Below, piece after piece: positions 46,009 through 52,940 of a DNA stretch of 64,000 nt (position 1 is its first letter; each line of letters begins with the position of its first letter). Below the pieces are notes generated by a model. It was not told where the DNA came from. It saw only the letters and a list, made by a program, of their open reading frames with translations, and ran no database searches. Source of the stretch: Acidipila sp. EB88 (lineage in GTDB: Bacteria > Acidobacteriota > Terriglobia > Terriglobales > Acidobacteriaceae); contig NZ_QWEV01000005.1 in NCBI RefSeq assembly GCF_003858395.1, positions 124,001 through 188,000 of the forward strand. Direction: 5' to 3'. The translations under genes were made by a program, and so were the position numbers.

Positions 46009-46042
46009 AAAGGAGCGCGCCGCGTTATCGGCGCGCTCCTTT
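46009..46042 (+). terminator. Strong intrinsic terminator after glnA
   Basis: A 13-bp stem (AAAGGAGCGCGCC with GGCGCGCTCCTTT) with an 8-nt loop, followed by a T-run (TTTTT from 46040), beginning 28 nt after the glnA stop. Confidence 0.9.
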
Positions 46043-46171
46043 TTGCGCTTCATCAACCCCCTCGCGGGCTTCCGGCGCACCCTGCAACCTAAGTGGTAGG
46101 AGCCCGGAAGATATAAGCTGCCGCTTACTTTAGTTAGTCGTTATGTTACGCACTTACCCGCGCGGAGGAAG

Positions 46172-46188
46172 GTCAAGACTAACTTGAC
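46172..46188. promoter_or_regulatory. Inverted repeat at the start of the Cys-rich ORF
   Basis: GTCAA-N7-TTGAC ends 3 nt before the ATG at 46192 and separates it from an upstream GGAGGAAGG. It could be an operator or an RNA hairpin affecting initiation. Confidence 0.3.
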
Positions 46189-46191
46189 GTT

Positions 46192-46575
46192 ATGGACTTC
46201 CTTCGCAACGCGACGCCGCACCGGGACACTCGCCAGCAGACGTTCTCCCCCGCGGGAACCCTTGATGCCTCGCCCGTTCCCTGCCCGGGCTGCCACCAGA
46301 TGGTAGCGGCGGAGCAACTGGAAACCGCTTGTGACTGCTGCTGCGAAGCGCGCTGCGTCCAGCAGGCAGTTGCCTGCCAAGGCTGTGGATGTGCGCATCA
46401 TCCGGCGCAGGCCGATGCCTTTCCGGACCTCACCATCGGTTCAGAATGGCTCCGTCCGGGTACTGCAGCCACGGCGCACCGCTCCACGCACCTTGAGCCG
46501 TCAGCAGCCTCGGCCTGGACCCGCTTTGCCGCGGCGCTGCTCCACGCGACCTCGCCTCATCACGGCCGCCGCTAG
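46192..46575 (+). CDS. Possible small Cys-rich protein
   Basis: A 127-residue frame with ten cysteines clustered between residues 31 and 66: CPGC, then CDCCCEARC, then CQGCGC followed by a His pair. This looks like a metal-binding (zinc) module. The rest is low-complexity Ala/His/Ser. GGAGGAAGG is 19 nt upstream of the ATG, too far for normal initiation. A strong terminator sits 25 nt downstream. No homologue is recognised; it may be a chance frame, so confidence is low. Confidence 0.38.
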   Translation: MDFLRNATPHRDTRQQTFSPAGTLDASPVPCPGCHQMVAAEQLETACDCCCEARCVQQAVACQGCGCAHHPAQADAFPDLTIGSEWLRPGTAATAHRSTHLEPSAASAWTRFAAALLHATSPHHGRR

Positions 46576-46600
46576 CGCGCTTCCGGTCCATTCAGACGTA

Positions 46601-46631
46601 AAAAGGCCGCGCACCTGGTGCGCGGCCTTTT
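46601..46631. terminator. Bidirectional terminator between the Cys-rich ORF and the ferredoxin gene
   Basis: AAAAGGCCGCGCACC pairs perfectly with GGTGCGCGGCCTTTT, a 15-bp stem with A- and T-tracts on the two arms, suitable for both strands; the ferredoxin stop is 16 nt away. Confidence 0.88.
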
Positions 46632-46646
46632 GGTGCGTGCAGCGGT

Positions 46647-46907
46647 CTAGCGACCGAAATGCGTCGAGTTCTTTTCTGCGAAGTGGGCCCACTTTTCCGG
46701 CAGGTCGTCGCCGGCAAAGATGGCGGAAACAGGGCAGACGGGTACGCAGGCGCCACAGTCGATGCACTCGACAGGATCAATGAACAGCTGATCGACTGCG
46801 CCATGATCGCCTTCGTCTTTCTTGGGGTGAATGCAGTCGACCGGGCAAGCGTCAACGCAGGCGGAATCTTTGGTGCCGATGCAGGGTTCAGCGATTACGT
46901 AGGCCAT
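46647..46907 (-). CDS. 7Fe-type ferredoxin
   Basis: Soluble electron carrier of 86 residues. Eight cysteines are at 9, 17, 21, 25 and 48, 51, 54, 58. The second set (CIDCGACVPVCP) binds a 4Fe-4S cluster. In the first set (CIGTKDSACVDACPVDC) the expected Cys12 is Thr, giving C-x7-C-x3-C and therefore probably a 3Fe-4S cluster, as in FdxA-type proteins of thermophiles, actinobacteria and others. GGAG lies about 12 nt before the ATG. It is followed by a strong terminator, and no obvious redox partner is adjacent. Confidence 0.93.
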   Translation of the reverse strand: MAYVIAEPCIGTKDSACVDACPVDCIHPKKDEGDHGAVDQLFIDPVECIDCGACVPVCPVSAIFAGDDLPEKWAHFAEKNSTHFGR

Positions 46908-46959
46908 CTAAAGCGTCTCCGATACGGTGTATAGCGAAAATTGTAGCAGGCGACAGCCC

Positions 46960-47862
46960 TTATTCAGCACTCTCAACACGGCTCTTGCGTTGTGCGGCAA
47001 ACTCAGCGGGGCTTAGAAGCGGCGCCAGGTTGCGTCCTGCGAACATGTCGGCGAATACCGTGAGCACCTCGGGCAGGAGCCTGCCGTTGGTGGCGAGCAC
47101 CTCGCGGCTATCCAGCAGGAAGGGTTTGCCGTCGAACTGCGTCACCGTTCCCCCGGCTTCCAGCACGAGCAGCGTCCCGGCCGCCGTGTCCCACGGGTTC
47201 AGGTTGAACTCCCAGTAGGCATCGATGCGGCCTGCCGCGACATAGGCCAGGTCCAGGGCCGCCGAACCCGCCCGGCGCAGCCCGTGCGTGCGCATGGTGA
47301 GCTCGTGATAGAAGTGCGCGTTCGGATTGGCATGGCGCGAGCGGCTCGGGAAACCGGTGGCCAGCAATGCCTCGCCCAGGTACGGCACCTTGGAGCCATA
47401 CATGGACCGCCCGTTCAGATACGCGCCCTTGCCCTGCTCCGCCACAAAGAGCTCATCGCGCAGCGGATCGTAGATCACCCCGGCAACCAGCGTCCCGTCC
47501 TGTCCTTCCGGCAGCCCGGGGGGCCGGTGCTCCAGGCCGAGCGAGACGCAAAAGGCCGGAAAACCATGCGCGAAGTTGGTAGTGCCATCCAGGGGATCCA
47601 CGTACCAGCGATACTCGGCGTCGAGCCGGGTCCGCGTGCCCTCTTCGCCGAAGATGCCGTGCTCCGGGAAAGCGGCCGTGAGGCGCTCGAGCAGCAGCTT
47701 CTCGCTGGCGCGGTCGGCCTCGGTCACCAGGTCCACATCGGTCTTGTACTCGGTGGCCACACCACGCGCGTAGAACTCGCGCAACAGGGCACCGGCTTCC
47801 TGGGCAATCGGGGCTGCCTGCCCGATCCAACTCCACGCAACGCCTTGCGGCAAAGCACTCAC
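46960..47862 (-). CDS. suhB: Inositol monophosphatase-family protein (SuhB-like)
   Basis: Mg-dependent phosphatase of 300 residues acting on inositol monophosphate or related sugar phosphates; SuhB proteins also assist rRNA transcription in enterobacteria. Metal ligands are visible in FGEEGTRT, WYVDPLDGTTNFAHG and NPWDTAAG. The start is GTG 47862, overlapping the stop of the Hfq-like gene (GTGA), with AGGAGA upstream. It is the last gene of the moaDE-VWFA-Hfq-suhB run. The gene name is by similarity; substrate preference is not readable. Confidence 0.92.
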   Translation of the reverse strand: MSALPQGVAWSWIGQAAPIAQEAGALLREFYARGVATEYKTDVDLVTEADRASEKLLLERLTAAFPEHGIFGEEGTRTRLDAEYRWYVDPLDGTTNFAHGFPAFCVSLGLEHRPPGLPEGQDGTLVAGVIYDPLRDELFVAEQGKGAYLNGRSMYGSKVPYLGEALLATGFPSRSRHANPNAHFYHELTMRTHGLRRAGSAALDLAYVAAGRIDAYWEFNLNPWDTAAGTLLVLEAGGTVTQFDGKPFLLDSREVLATNGRLLPEVLTVFADMFAGRNLAPLLSPAEFAAQRKSRVESAE

Positions 47863-48233
47863 CTGGTTGTTTCTCCTTCTGTTGCTGATGCTGCTGTGCC
47901 TGCCGCCGTGCCCGCCGAAGCCTTGCGCGCAAAGGCACGCTGGCGCGCTTCTTCGCGGCGGGGATGCTCGCTGATGGTGCGGATCTGCTCTTTGTAGATA
48001 AAGAGGTTTGGCTGCGCCTCGCGCGTCAACCGGATCATGCGTTCGTCGAAGTACTCGATCCAGCCGGTGACGACCTCGCCATCGCGGAGCTTGACGTTGA
48101 CGGGCACCTGTTTCTCGCTCAGGAAGCGCAGGTACAGGGCCTCCTGCCCGCTGTCGCCAGGGGGCATGGATTTCGATCGTCGCAGAGCGGGCGCGTTCCG
48201 AGCGGAGCCATGCGGCTTGCCATTCCCAGTCAT
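47859..48233 (-). CDS. Second Hfq-like Sm-fold RNA-binding protein
   Basis: Sm/Hfq domain at about residues 30-92 of a 124-residue protein: EALYLRFLSEKQVPVNVKLR opens it, then DGEVVTGWIEYFDERMI and LFIYKEQIRTI. It shares the EALY opening and the G-x5-G-x2-E-x-F-D core with the protein at 29641-30138. The YKH of classical Hfq reads YKE. A basic N-terminus (about 28 residues) and a basic, Ala/Thr-rich C-terminal tail (RREEARQRAFARKAS) flank it. I chose ATG 48233; TTG 48338 would overlap the VWFA gene. TACAAT lies exactly 6 nt upstream and there is no Shine-Dalgarno, so it may have its own leaderless promoter. Its stop overlaps the suhB start. Confidence 0.76.
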   Translation of the reverse strand: MTGNGKPHGSARNAPALRRSKSMPPGDSGQEALYLRFLSEKQVPVNVKLRDGEVVTGWIEYFDERMIRLTREAQPNLFIYKEQIRTISEHPRREEARQRAFARKASAGTAAGTAASATEGETTR

Positions 48234-48270
48234 AGCGACATTGTAGAGGGCAGCGGCTGCTTTTGGCTGC

Positions 48271-49278
48271 TTAACGATCGGCCGCGGCGCGATAGTAGCC
48301 GCTCCGATAATGCGCCGTCGCTCCCGAGGCTGGGGCAATGCCCTGCAGGTTCACATGCAGCGTGTGAAAGCCGCTCGGCCCGGCCAGCGGGTCCGCAGGC
48401 TTCGCACCGCGCTGCGGGTAGTAGGCGAGCAGGTACTGCGTCCGCAGATCGTCGCTGACCTTGCGCAGCGCTGCCGCCAGGCCGCCCTGGTCCACGTAGA
48501 AGTAGCGGCCTCCAGTCTCCTGGCTCAGGGTAATCATGGCGTGCTCGCCGGCGGTGTCGCGCCCGGCGTCCGCAGCGATCGGCACGTCGATCAGGCTGTA
48601 CAGGATGGTGTCGGAGCGCTGGGCCGCGGCGAGCGCCTCGTCGTAGGTGGTACCCGAGACCGTGTTGCTGCCGTCGGAGACCAGGATCAGCACCTTGCGC
48701 CCGGGACGGTTTGCGAGCGCTTCCGACGCAAGCAGCACGGCCGAGTAGAAAGCGGTTGCGGGTCCATGCGAAAGCCGGCCGATGCCTCCATCGATCGCGC
48801 GCACGCTGCTGGTGAAAGGCACCACCTCACGCACGTCGGAGTTGAACTCGAACAGCGCCAACTGGTCTTTTCCCGGGGCAGCAGCACCGCCGCTCATACC
48901 GGGCTGGGGCAACGCCTGGGCGGCGTTCGGCGGGGCTACCAGCGCCTGGGCAAAATCATGCGCGGCCTGCTGTTCAGCGCCCAGATCCTTGCGGGTCGAC
49001 CCGCTGGTGTCGATCGCGAGTACTGCGGAAAGCGGTACGTTGGTCTGCCGTTCAAACACGGAGATGGTCTGCGCCACGCCGTCCTCGCTCAGCGCGAAGT
49101 TGTTTTTGGCGAGGTCCGCGATGGGCGCGCCGTGCGCGTCGGTGACGTTGACATAGAGGCTGACCAGGCGCACCTGCACCCGCAGCGTCTGCTCCCCGGC
49201 ATCCTGCGCCGTGATGGCCGGGACGCAACAGCCAGGCCCGAGTGCCCAGAGCAGCGCCGCGCAAAACAGTGGCCTCAA
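48271..49278 (-). CDS. Secreted VWFA-related protein
   Basis: About 335 residues with a signal peptide, a short beta domain (VRLVSLYVNVTDAHGAPIAD ... FALSEDGVAQTISVFERQ) and a von Willebrand A domain whose MIDAS begins DTSGST, with VLILVSDGSN later. This layout (TIGR03436-like) is multiplied in Acidobacteriota. I start it at TTG 49278, which overlaps the moaDE stop as TTGA and has GGAG about 10 nt upstream; GTG 49335 would add 19 residues before the signal peptide. Function unknown, probably extracellular adhesion or ligand binding. It is an unexpected neighbour for Moco synthesis. Confidence 0.86.
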   Translation of the reverse strand: MRPLFCAALLWALGPGCCVPAITAQDAGEQTLRVQVRLVSLYVNVTDAHGAPIADLAKNNFALSEDGVAQTISVFERQTNVPLSAVLAIDTSGSTRKDLGAEQQAAHDFAQALVAPPNAAQALPQPGMSGGAAAPGKDQLALFEFNSDVREVVPFTSSVRAIDGGIGRLSHGPATAFYSAVLLASEALANRPGRKVLILVSDGSNTVSGTTYDEALAAAQRSDTILYSLIDVPIAADAGRDTAGEHAMITLSQETGGRYFYVDQGGLAAALRKVSDDLRTQYLLAYYPQRGAKPADPLAGPSGFHTLHVNLQGIAPASGATAHYRSGYYRAAADR

Positions 49279-50009
49279 GCGCCCGGCTCCAGTCCGGCCT
49301 GCAGCTCCGGCGGAAACGCTTCGCCATCCGCCCACACTGCCCCATCCACGAAGTACTCCTTCTTCCAGACGGGCACAGATTGCTTCAGCGTGTCGATGAT
49401 CCAGCGGCAGGCGTCAAAGGCAGCGCCGCGATGGGCGGAGGCGACCACGATCAGCACGCTGGTCTCCCCGATCTCGAGCCGGCCAAGGCGATGGTGCAGC
49501 AGCGCCTGGCGCACGGAGAAACGCTCGGCGGCCTCGTCGACCAGTGCCTGCATCCGCGCCAGGGCCATGACCTCATAGGCCTCGTACACCAGGTACCGGG
49601 TCTGCCGCCCGCGGGTGTTGTTGCGCACAATGCCGTCGAAAACCACCACTGCCCCATCCGAGCCGGCCTTGAGAAATGCCACGGCCTCGTCGGTGCGCAG
49701 GGGCTGGTCGGTGAGCAGCACGGTTTCCACTATGCCGGGCGTGGCGGGGTCGCTTCCCAACCCGCCGCTTACCGGGGGCAGCAATGCCACTTCCTCACCA
49801 CCCTGCAGTACATGGTCGCTGTGCGCGTATTCCCGGTTTACGGCCACGGCAAGCCGGGGCCACAGGCTCGCGAGGTGCGTGCCCTTGCCTGTTTGCAGGT
49901 GCCGCAGCAGCCCGCCCACTGAGTGGTCAGGCCCGGGCAGCTCGACTGACTGTTCCCTGTCCCCGAATGTTTCGCGCAAAACTCCAAAAAAAAGGACTCG
50001 CACCTGCAT
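49275..50009 (-). CDS. Molybdopterin synthase MoaD-MoaE fusion
   Basis: Converts cyclic pyranopterin monophosphate to molybdopterin. Residues 1-83 are a MoaD/ThiS-like ubiquitin fold (MQVRVLFFGVLRETFGDREQ ... VALLPPVSGG) ending in Gly82-Gly83. The rest is MoaE (GAVVVFDGIVRNNTRG, HRLGRLEIGETSVLIVVASAHR, VPVWKKEYFVDG). The Gly-Gly must be free for thiocarboxylation, so cleavage after residue 83 is expected, as described for MoaX fusions of mycobacteria. ATG 50009 has no Shine-Dalgarno, but TATTCT lies exactly 6 nt upstream, suggesting a leaderless mRNA. It heads the operon with the VWFA, Hfq-like and suhB genes. Confidence 0.93.
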   Translation of the reverse strand: MQVRVLFFGVLRETFGDREQSVELPGPDHSVGGLLRHLQTGKGTHLASLWPRLAVAVNREYAHSDHVLQGGEEVALLPPVSGGLGSDPATPGIVETVLLTDQPLRTDEAVAFLKAGSDGAVVVFDGIVRNNTRGRQTRYLVYEAYEVMALARMQALVDEAAERFSVRQALLHHRLGRLEIGETSVLIVVASAHRGAAFDACRWIIDTLKQSVPVWKKEYFVDGAVWADGEAFPPELQAGLEPGA

Positions 50010-50187
50010 CAGAAAAGAATACCCGTAATGCAGAACAGGGCGCGCGGGTACGGCGACTGGTGGCCGCCGCGCGCAGTGGTCCCGCGCCGGTTGTCGGGCA
50101 GCGGCCCGACACGATACCGTTGTAAACACGAGATTCCTCAAGCTTTGTGGAGTGTCGCCGCCCGTCCGGCTCCGCCAAAGAACCACA

Positions 50188-50216
50188 TTGACAAAGCACG
50201 GGCACCGCCGCAGAAT
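50188..50216 (+). promoter_or_regulatory. Candidate sigma-70-type promoter of purC
   Basis: TTGACA at 50188-50193, a 17-nt spacer and CAGAAT at 50211-50216. Transcription would start near 50223, about 47 nt before the purC start codon. The -35 is a perfect consensus. Confidence 0.65.
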
Positions 50217-50269
50217 CGGGTATCGGCGCGGTCGATGACTCAACACTCCCCGCTCCGGAAAGGCACTTC

Positions 50270-51163
50270 TTGCAAGACATCCTGCCCACATCGCTTGCTG
50301 GCATTCCCAAGATTGCGAGCGGCAAAGTACGCGACCTGTACGCCGTCGGAGATGACCTGCTCCTGGTTGCCAGCGACCGCATCTCTGCCTTCGACCACGT
50401 ACTCGGCAGTGAGATCCCCGGCAAGGGCAAGGTGCTGACGCAGCTCTCGCTCTTCTGGTTCGAGTTCCTGGAGCACACCGTCCCGAACCACCTCATCCAG
50501 TCGGAGGTGGACGTGTTCCCGACGGAGCTGTTGCCGTTCCGGGAAGAGCTGCGCGACCGCTCCATGCTGGTCAAGCGCGCCAACATGTTTCCGGTAGAGT
50601 GCGTGGTGCGCGGGTACCTGTCGGGTTCCGGCTGGAAGGACTACCAGCAGACCGGCGCGCTTTGCGGCATTGCCCTTCCGGCGGGGCTGCGCGAGGGCGA
50701 TGCCCTGCCCGAGCCCCTGTTCACCCCTGCTTCCAAGAGCCAGCAGGGTGAGCACGACGAGAACATCTCGTTTGCGGACATATGCGAGCGCATCGGCCGC
50801 AGGGAAGCGGAGACGCTTCGCGACCTCAGCCTTACCATCTACAGCCAGGCGGCGCGGCATGCCGACCAGTGCGGGCTGATCCTGGCCGATACCAAGTTCG
50901 AGTTCGGCACCGTGGGCGACGTGATCCTGCTGGCCGACGAAGTGCTGACGCCCGACTCTTCGCGCTTCTGGCCCAGGGACGGCTACACCCCGGGCGGCGC
51001 ACAGCAGAGTTTCGATAAGCAGTTCGTTCGTAATTACCTTGAGGACGTGGCATGGAACAAACAGGCGCCTGCGCCCGTCCTGCCATGGGAGATTATTGAG
51101 AGAACCCAGGAGAAGTACCTGGAGGCCTACCGCGTGCTGACCGGCAAGGCACTTTCTCTGTGA
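50270..51163 (+). CDS. purC: Phosphoribosylaminoimidazole-succinocarboxamide synthase
   Basis: SAICAR synthetase, step 8 of purine synthesis, 297 residues. The SAICAR fold opens with IASGKVRDLYAVGDDLLLVA and SDRISAFDHVLGSEIPGKG, and GLILADTKFEFGT and LADEVLTPDSSRFWP are the family signatures. The start is TTG 50270, with GGAAAGG 8 nt upstream. It is the long form (yeast ADE1-like) with FWPRDGYTPGGAQQSFDKQF near the end. It is divergent from moaDE and first in the purC-cvpA-HTH-HAD-secretin run. Confidence 0.95.
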   Translation: MQDILPTSLAGIPKIASGKVRDLYAVGDDLLLVASDRISAFDHVLGSEIPGKGKVLTQLSLFWFEFLEHTVPNHLIQSEVDVFPTELLPFREELRDRSMLVKRANMFPVECVVRGYLSGSGWKDYQQTGALCGIALPAGLREGDALPEPLFTPASKSQQGEHDENISFADICERIGRREAETLRDLSLTIYSQAARHADQCGLILADTKFEFGTVGDVILLADEVLTPDSSRFWPRDGYTPGGAQQSFDKQFVRNYLEDVAWNKQAPAPVLPWEIIERTQEKYLEAYRVLTGKALSL

Positions 51164-51213
51164 AAATGCCTCCCGGCCGGCAACGCCGGGTGGCCTGGTA
51201 AAGGAGAACCCAG

Positions 51214-51738
51214 GTGGCGGCAACGGACTGGGTGATCGTGGTGATCCTGCTCCTGTGCGTGCTGCAGGCCGCGCGGCGCGGATTCTTTTTGGAAGCTTTT
51301 TCACTTGCCGGGATCGTGGCGGGTGTGGGCGTGGCAAGCTGGAACTACACACGTGTGCTGCCGTGGTTTACGCCCTGGCTGCGCTCGGCCGCGCTGGCGG
51401 ATGCCGCCGCGTTCCTGTGCATCGCCCTGGCGGTGATGGTGGGAGCGGGCCTGGTGGGCCGGGCGGTTCGCTGGTCGGTGCGCTCGATCGGACTGGGCTG
51501 GGCAGACCGGCTGCTGGGTGCTGCGTTTGGACTGGTGAAGGGTGCGGTGCTGGTGACCCTTGGTGTTTTGCTGCTGGTGGCTTTCTGGCCAGCCTCGCCC
51601 TGGCTCCGGGATTCCCGGCTGGGCCCGTACTTCGTGGCCGCGGCCCGAGGCAGCACAGTGGGCACGCCCGCCCGGCTGCGCGACAAGGTGATGTACGGAG
51701 CAATGCTACTGCGCGAGCACTCGGCTCCCCGGTGGTAA
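51214..51738 (+). CDS. CvpA-family membrane protein
   Basis: Integral inner-membrane protein of 174 residues with four or five predicted spans (WVIVVILLLCVLQAARRGFF; AFLCIALAVMVGAGLVGRAV; GAVLVTLGVLLLVAFW). The family includes E. coli CvpA, needed for colicin V production and linked to envelope homeostasis; it often lies beside purine genes, as here next to purC. GTG 51214 follows AAAGGAG. Its stop overlaps a small frame in another phase (51732-51827). Confidence 0.88.
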   Translation: MAATDWVIVVILLLCVLQAARRGFFLEAFSLAGIVAGVGVASWNYTRVLPWFTPWLRSAALADAAAFLCIALAVMVGAGLVGRAVRWSVRSIGLGWADRLLGAAFGLVKGAVLVTLGVLLLVAFWPASPWLRDSRLGPYFVAAARGSTVGTPARLRDKVMYGAMLLREHSAPRW

Positions 51739-51827
51739 CGCTCGACGAGTTCGACAAGATCAGCAGCACCAGCAAGGCCGCGGCGGCAGAGGTCGACCCC
51801 GGGCACCACAGCAACAAGCAGCAATAG
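51732..51827 (+). CDS. Possible 31-residue small ORF overlapping the cvpA stop
   Basis: GTG at 51732 overlaps the cvpA stop (GTGGTAA). The frame encodes 31 residues, polar and charged, with a DEFDKISSTSKAAAAEVD core and a His/Gln tail, and stops 18 nt before the HTH gene. It keeps the spacing expected of an operon member, but there is no independent ribosome site, so coupling would be required. It could be chance. Confidence 0.35.
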   Translation: MVTLDEFDKISSTSKAAAAEVDPGHHSNKQQ

Positions 51828-51845
51828 GAAAGCGAGAAAGCCTGA

Positions 51846-52133
51846 GTGAAACGCGAGCTGGATTCCCTGGTTGGGCAGATGTATGCCGGTGGTATCACCT
51901 ACACCGAAGCGGTACGCGAGTTTCGCAAACGGTTTCTGATGGAGGTGCTGCTGGCACACCGCGGCAACCAGTGCAAGGCAGCCAAGGAGCTGCAGGTGCA
52001 CCGCAACACCCTGAGCCGCATGATCACCGAGTTGGCGATTGATCCGGCGGAGGTGCGTGCCGGTCTGAAACGTCCACCCCGCAGCGAACGTCCAATGCTT
52101 GAGATGAAGCGCGCAGGCAACACTCCCCGCTAG
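51846..52133 (+). CDS. Fis-type helix-turn-helix protein
   Basis: DNA-binding protein of 95 residues. A helical N-terminus (LDSLVGQMYAGGITYTEAVR) precedes the Fis/NtrC C-terminal HTH (MEVLLAHRGNQCKAAKELQVHRNTLSRMI). This is the same fold that ends NtrC-type activators, here without an AAA+ domain. The start is GTG 51846. The tail is basic (KRPPRSERPMLEMKR). It lies between cvpA and the HAD gene; its target sites are unknown. A nucleoid-associated role like Fis or local control of the run are both possible. Confidence 0.88.
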   Translation: MKRELDSLVGQMYAGGITYTEAVREFRKRFLMEVLLAHRGNQCKAAKELQVHRNTLSRMITELAIDPAEVRAGLKRPPRSERPMLEMKRAGNTPR

Positions 52134-52157
52134 CTGCCGTGCTTTAGTCTTGTGCGT

Positions 52158-52940
52158 ATGACAGCCCCCTTGCAACCCACCATCCCGGCAGCTCCCGACG
52201 CGTCCTCGCCGCTGCACGCGCCCGTTTTCATTCGTCCGGGGTTCCACTGGGACGCCTACGACGCCTACCTGTTCGACATCGACGGCACGCTGCTGCGCTC
52301 GCGCGACCGGGTGCACTACGACTCCTTCTTCGCGGCCGTGGAGCATGTCACGGGCAAGCCCCTGGTGCTCGACGGAGTCACCCTCCACGGCAACACCGAT
52401 CCCGGCATCCTGCGGGACGCGTTTCAGCGCTCCGGGCTCGAGGAGAGCGCGTGGCGTCCCCACTTCGACGACATCTTCCGGCACATGACCGAGTCCGTAA
52501 CTGCCAAGCAGCTGGAGATGGACCTCCACGTGATGCCCGGCGTGATCCCGACGCTGGAGCACCTGAAGCGGCGTGGCGCGGCCCTGGGAGTGGCAACCGG
52601 CAACATCGAAACCATTGGCTGGATCAAAGTCGCAGTGGCTGGTCTTCGTGACTCATTCACTTTCGGCGGCTTTGCGGACCGCTACGACCAGCGAGCGGAC
52701 ATGATTGCCAACGCCCTGCTGCTGGCGCGGGAAGCAGCCGGCCCGCAGGCGACGGTATGCGTGGTGGGCGACACAAAGTTCGACGTGCTCGCTGCCCGCG
52801 CCAACGGCCTGCCCACCATCGCCGTTGCCACCGGCAACTACTCCTTCGACGAGTTGATGGAGGCGGAGCCTGAAATCTGCGCAACCTCTCTCGAAGCCCT
52901 GCTCCTGCAGACTGCGACCTCACCGGCTGAGGTGCGCTAG
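52158..52940 (+). CDS. HAD-superfamily hydrolase (phosphoglycolate phosphatase-like)
   Basis: Phosphatase of about 260 residues. Motif I is FDIDGTLLRSRD with the nucleophile Asp, motif II is GVATGN, and motif III/IV is VVGDTKFDVLAARANG. A helical cap lies between I and II. An N-terminal extension of about 25 residues, Pro/Ala-rich, precedes the fold. ATG 52158 is preferred to GTG 52152. The secretin gene begins directly after its stop. The physiological substrate is unknown; phosphoglycolate, sugar phosphates or nucleotides are typical. Confidence 0.88.
   Translation: MTAPLQPTIPAAPDASSPLHAPVFIRPGFHWDAYDAYLFDIDGTLLRSRDRVHYDSFFAAVEHVTGKPLVLDGVTLHGNTDPGILRDAFQRSGLEESAWRPHFDDIFRHMTESVTAKQLEMDLHVMPGVIPTLEHLKRRGAALGVATGNIETIGWIKVAVAGLRDSFTFGGFADRYDQRADMIANALLLAREAAGPQATVCVVGDTKFDVLAARANGLPTIAVATGNYSFDELMEAEPEICATSLEALLLQTATSPAEVR

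Noticed and set aside
50010-50269. Purine riboswitch or PurR box in front of purC
   Set aside because: No conserved purine-aptamer core or palindromic PurR site was found; only a sigma-70-like promoter is visible.
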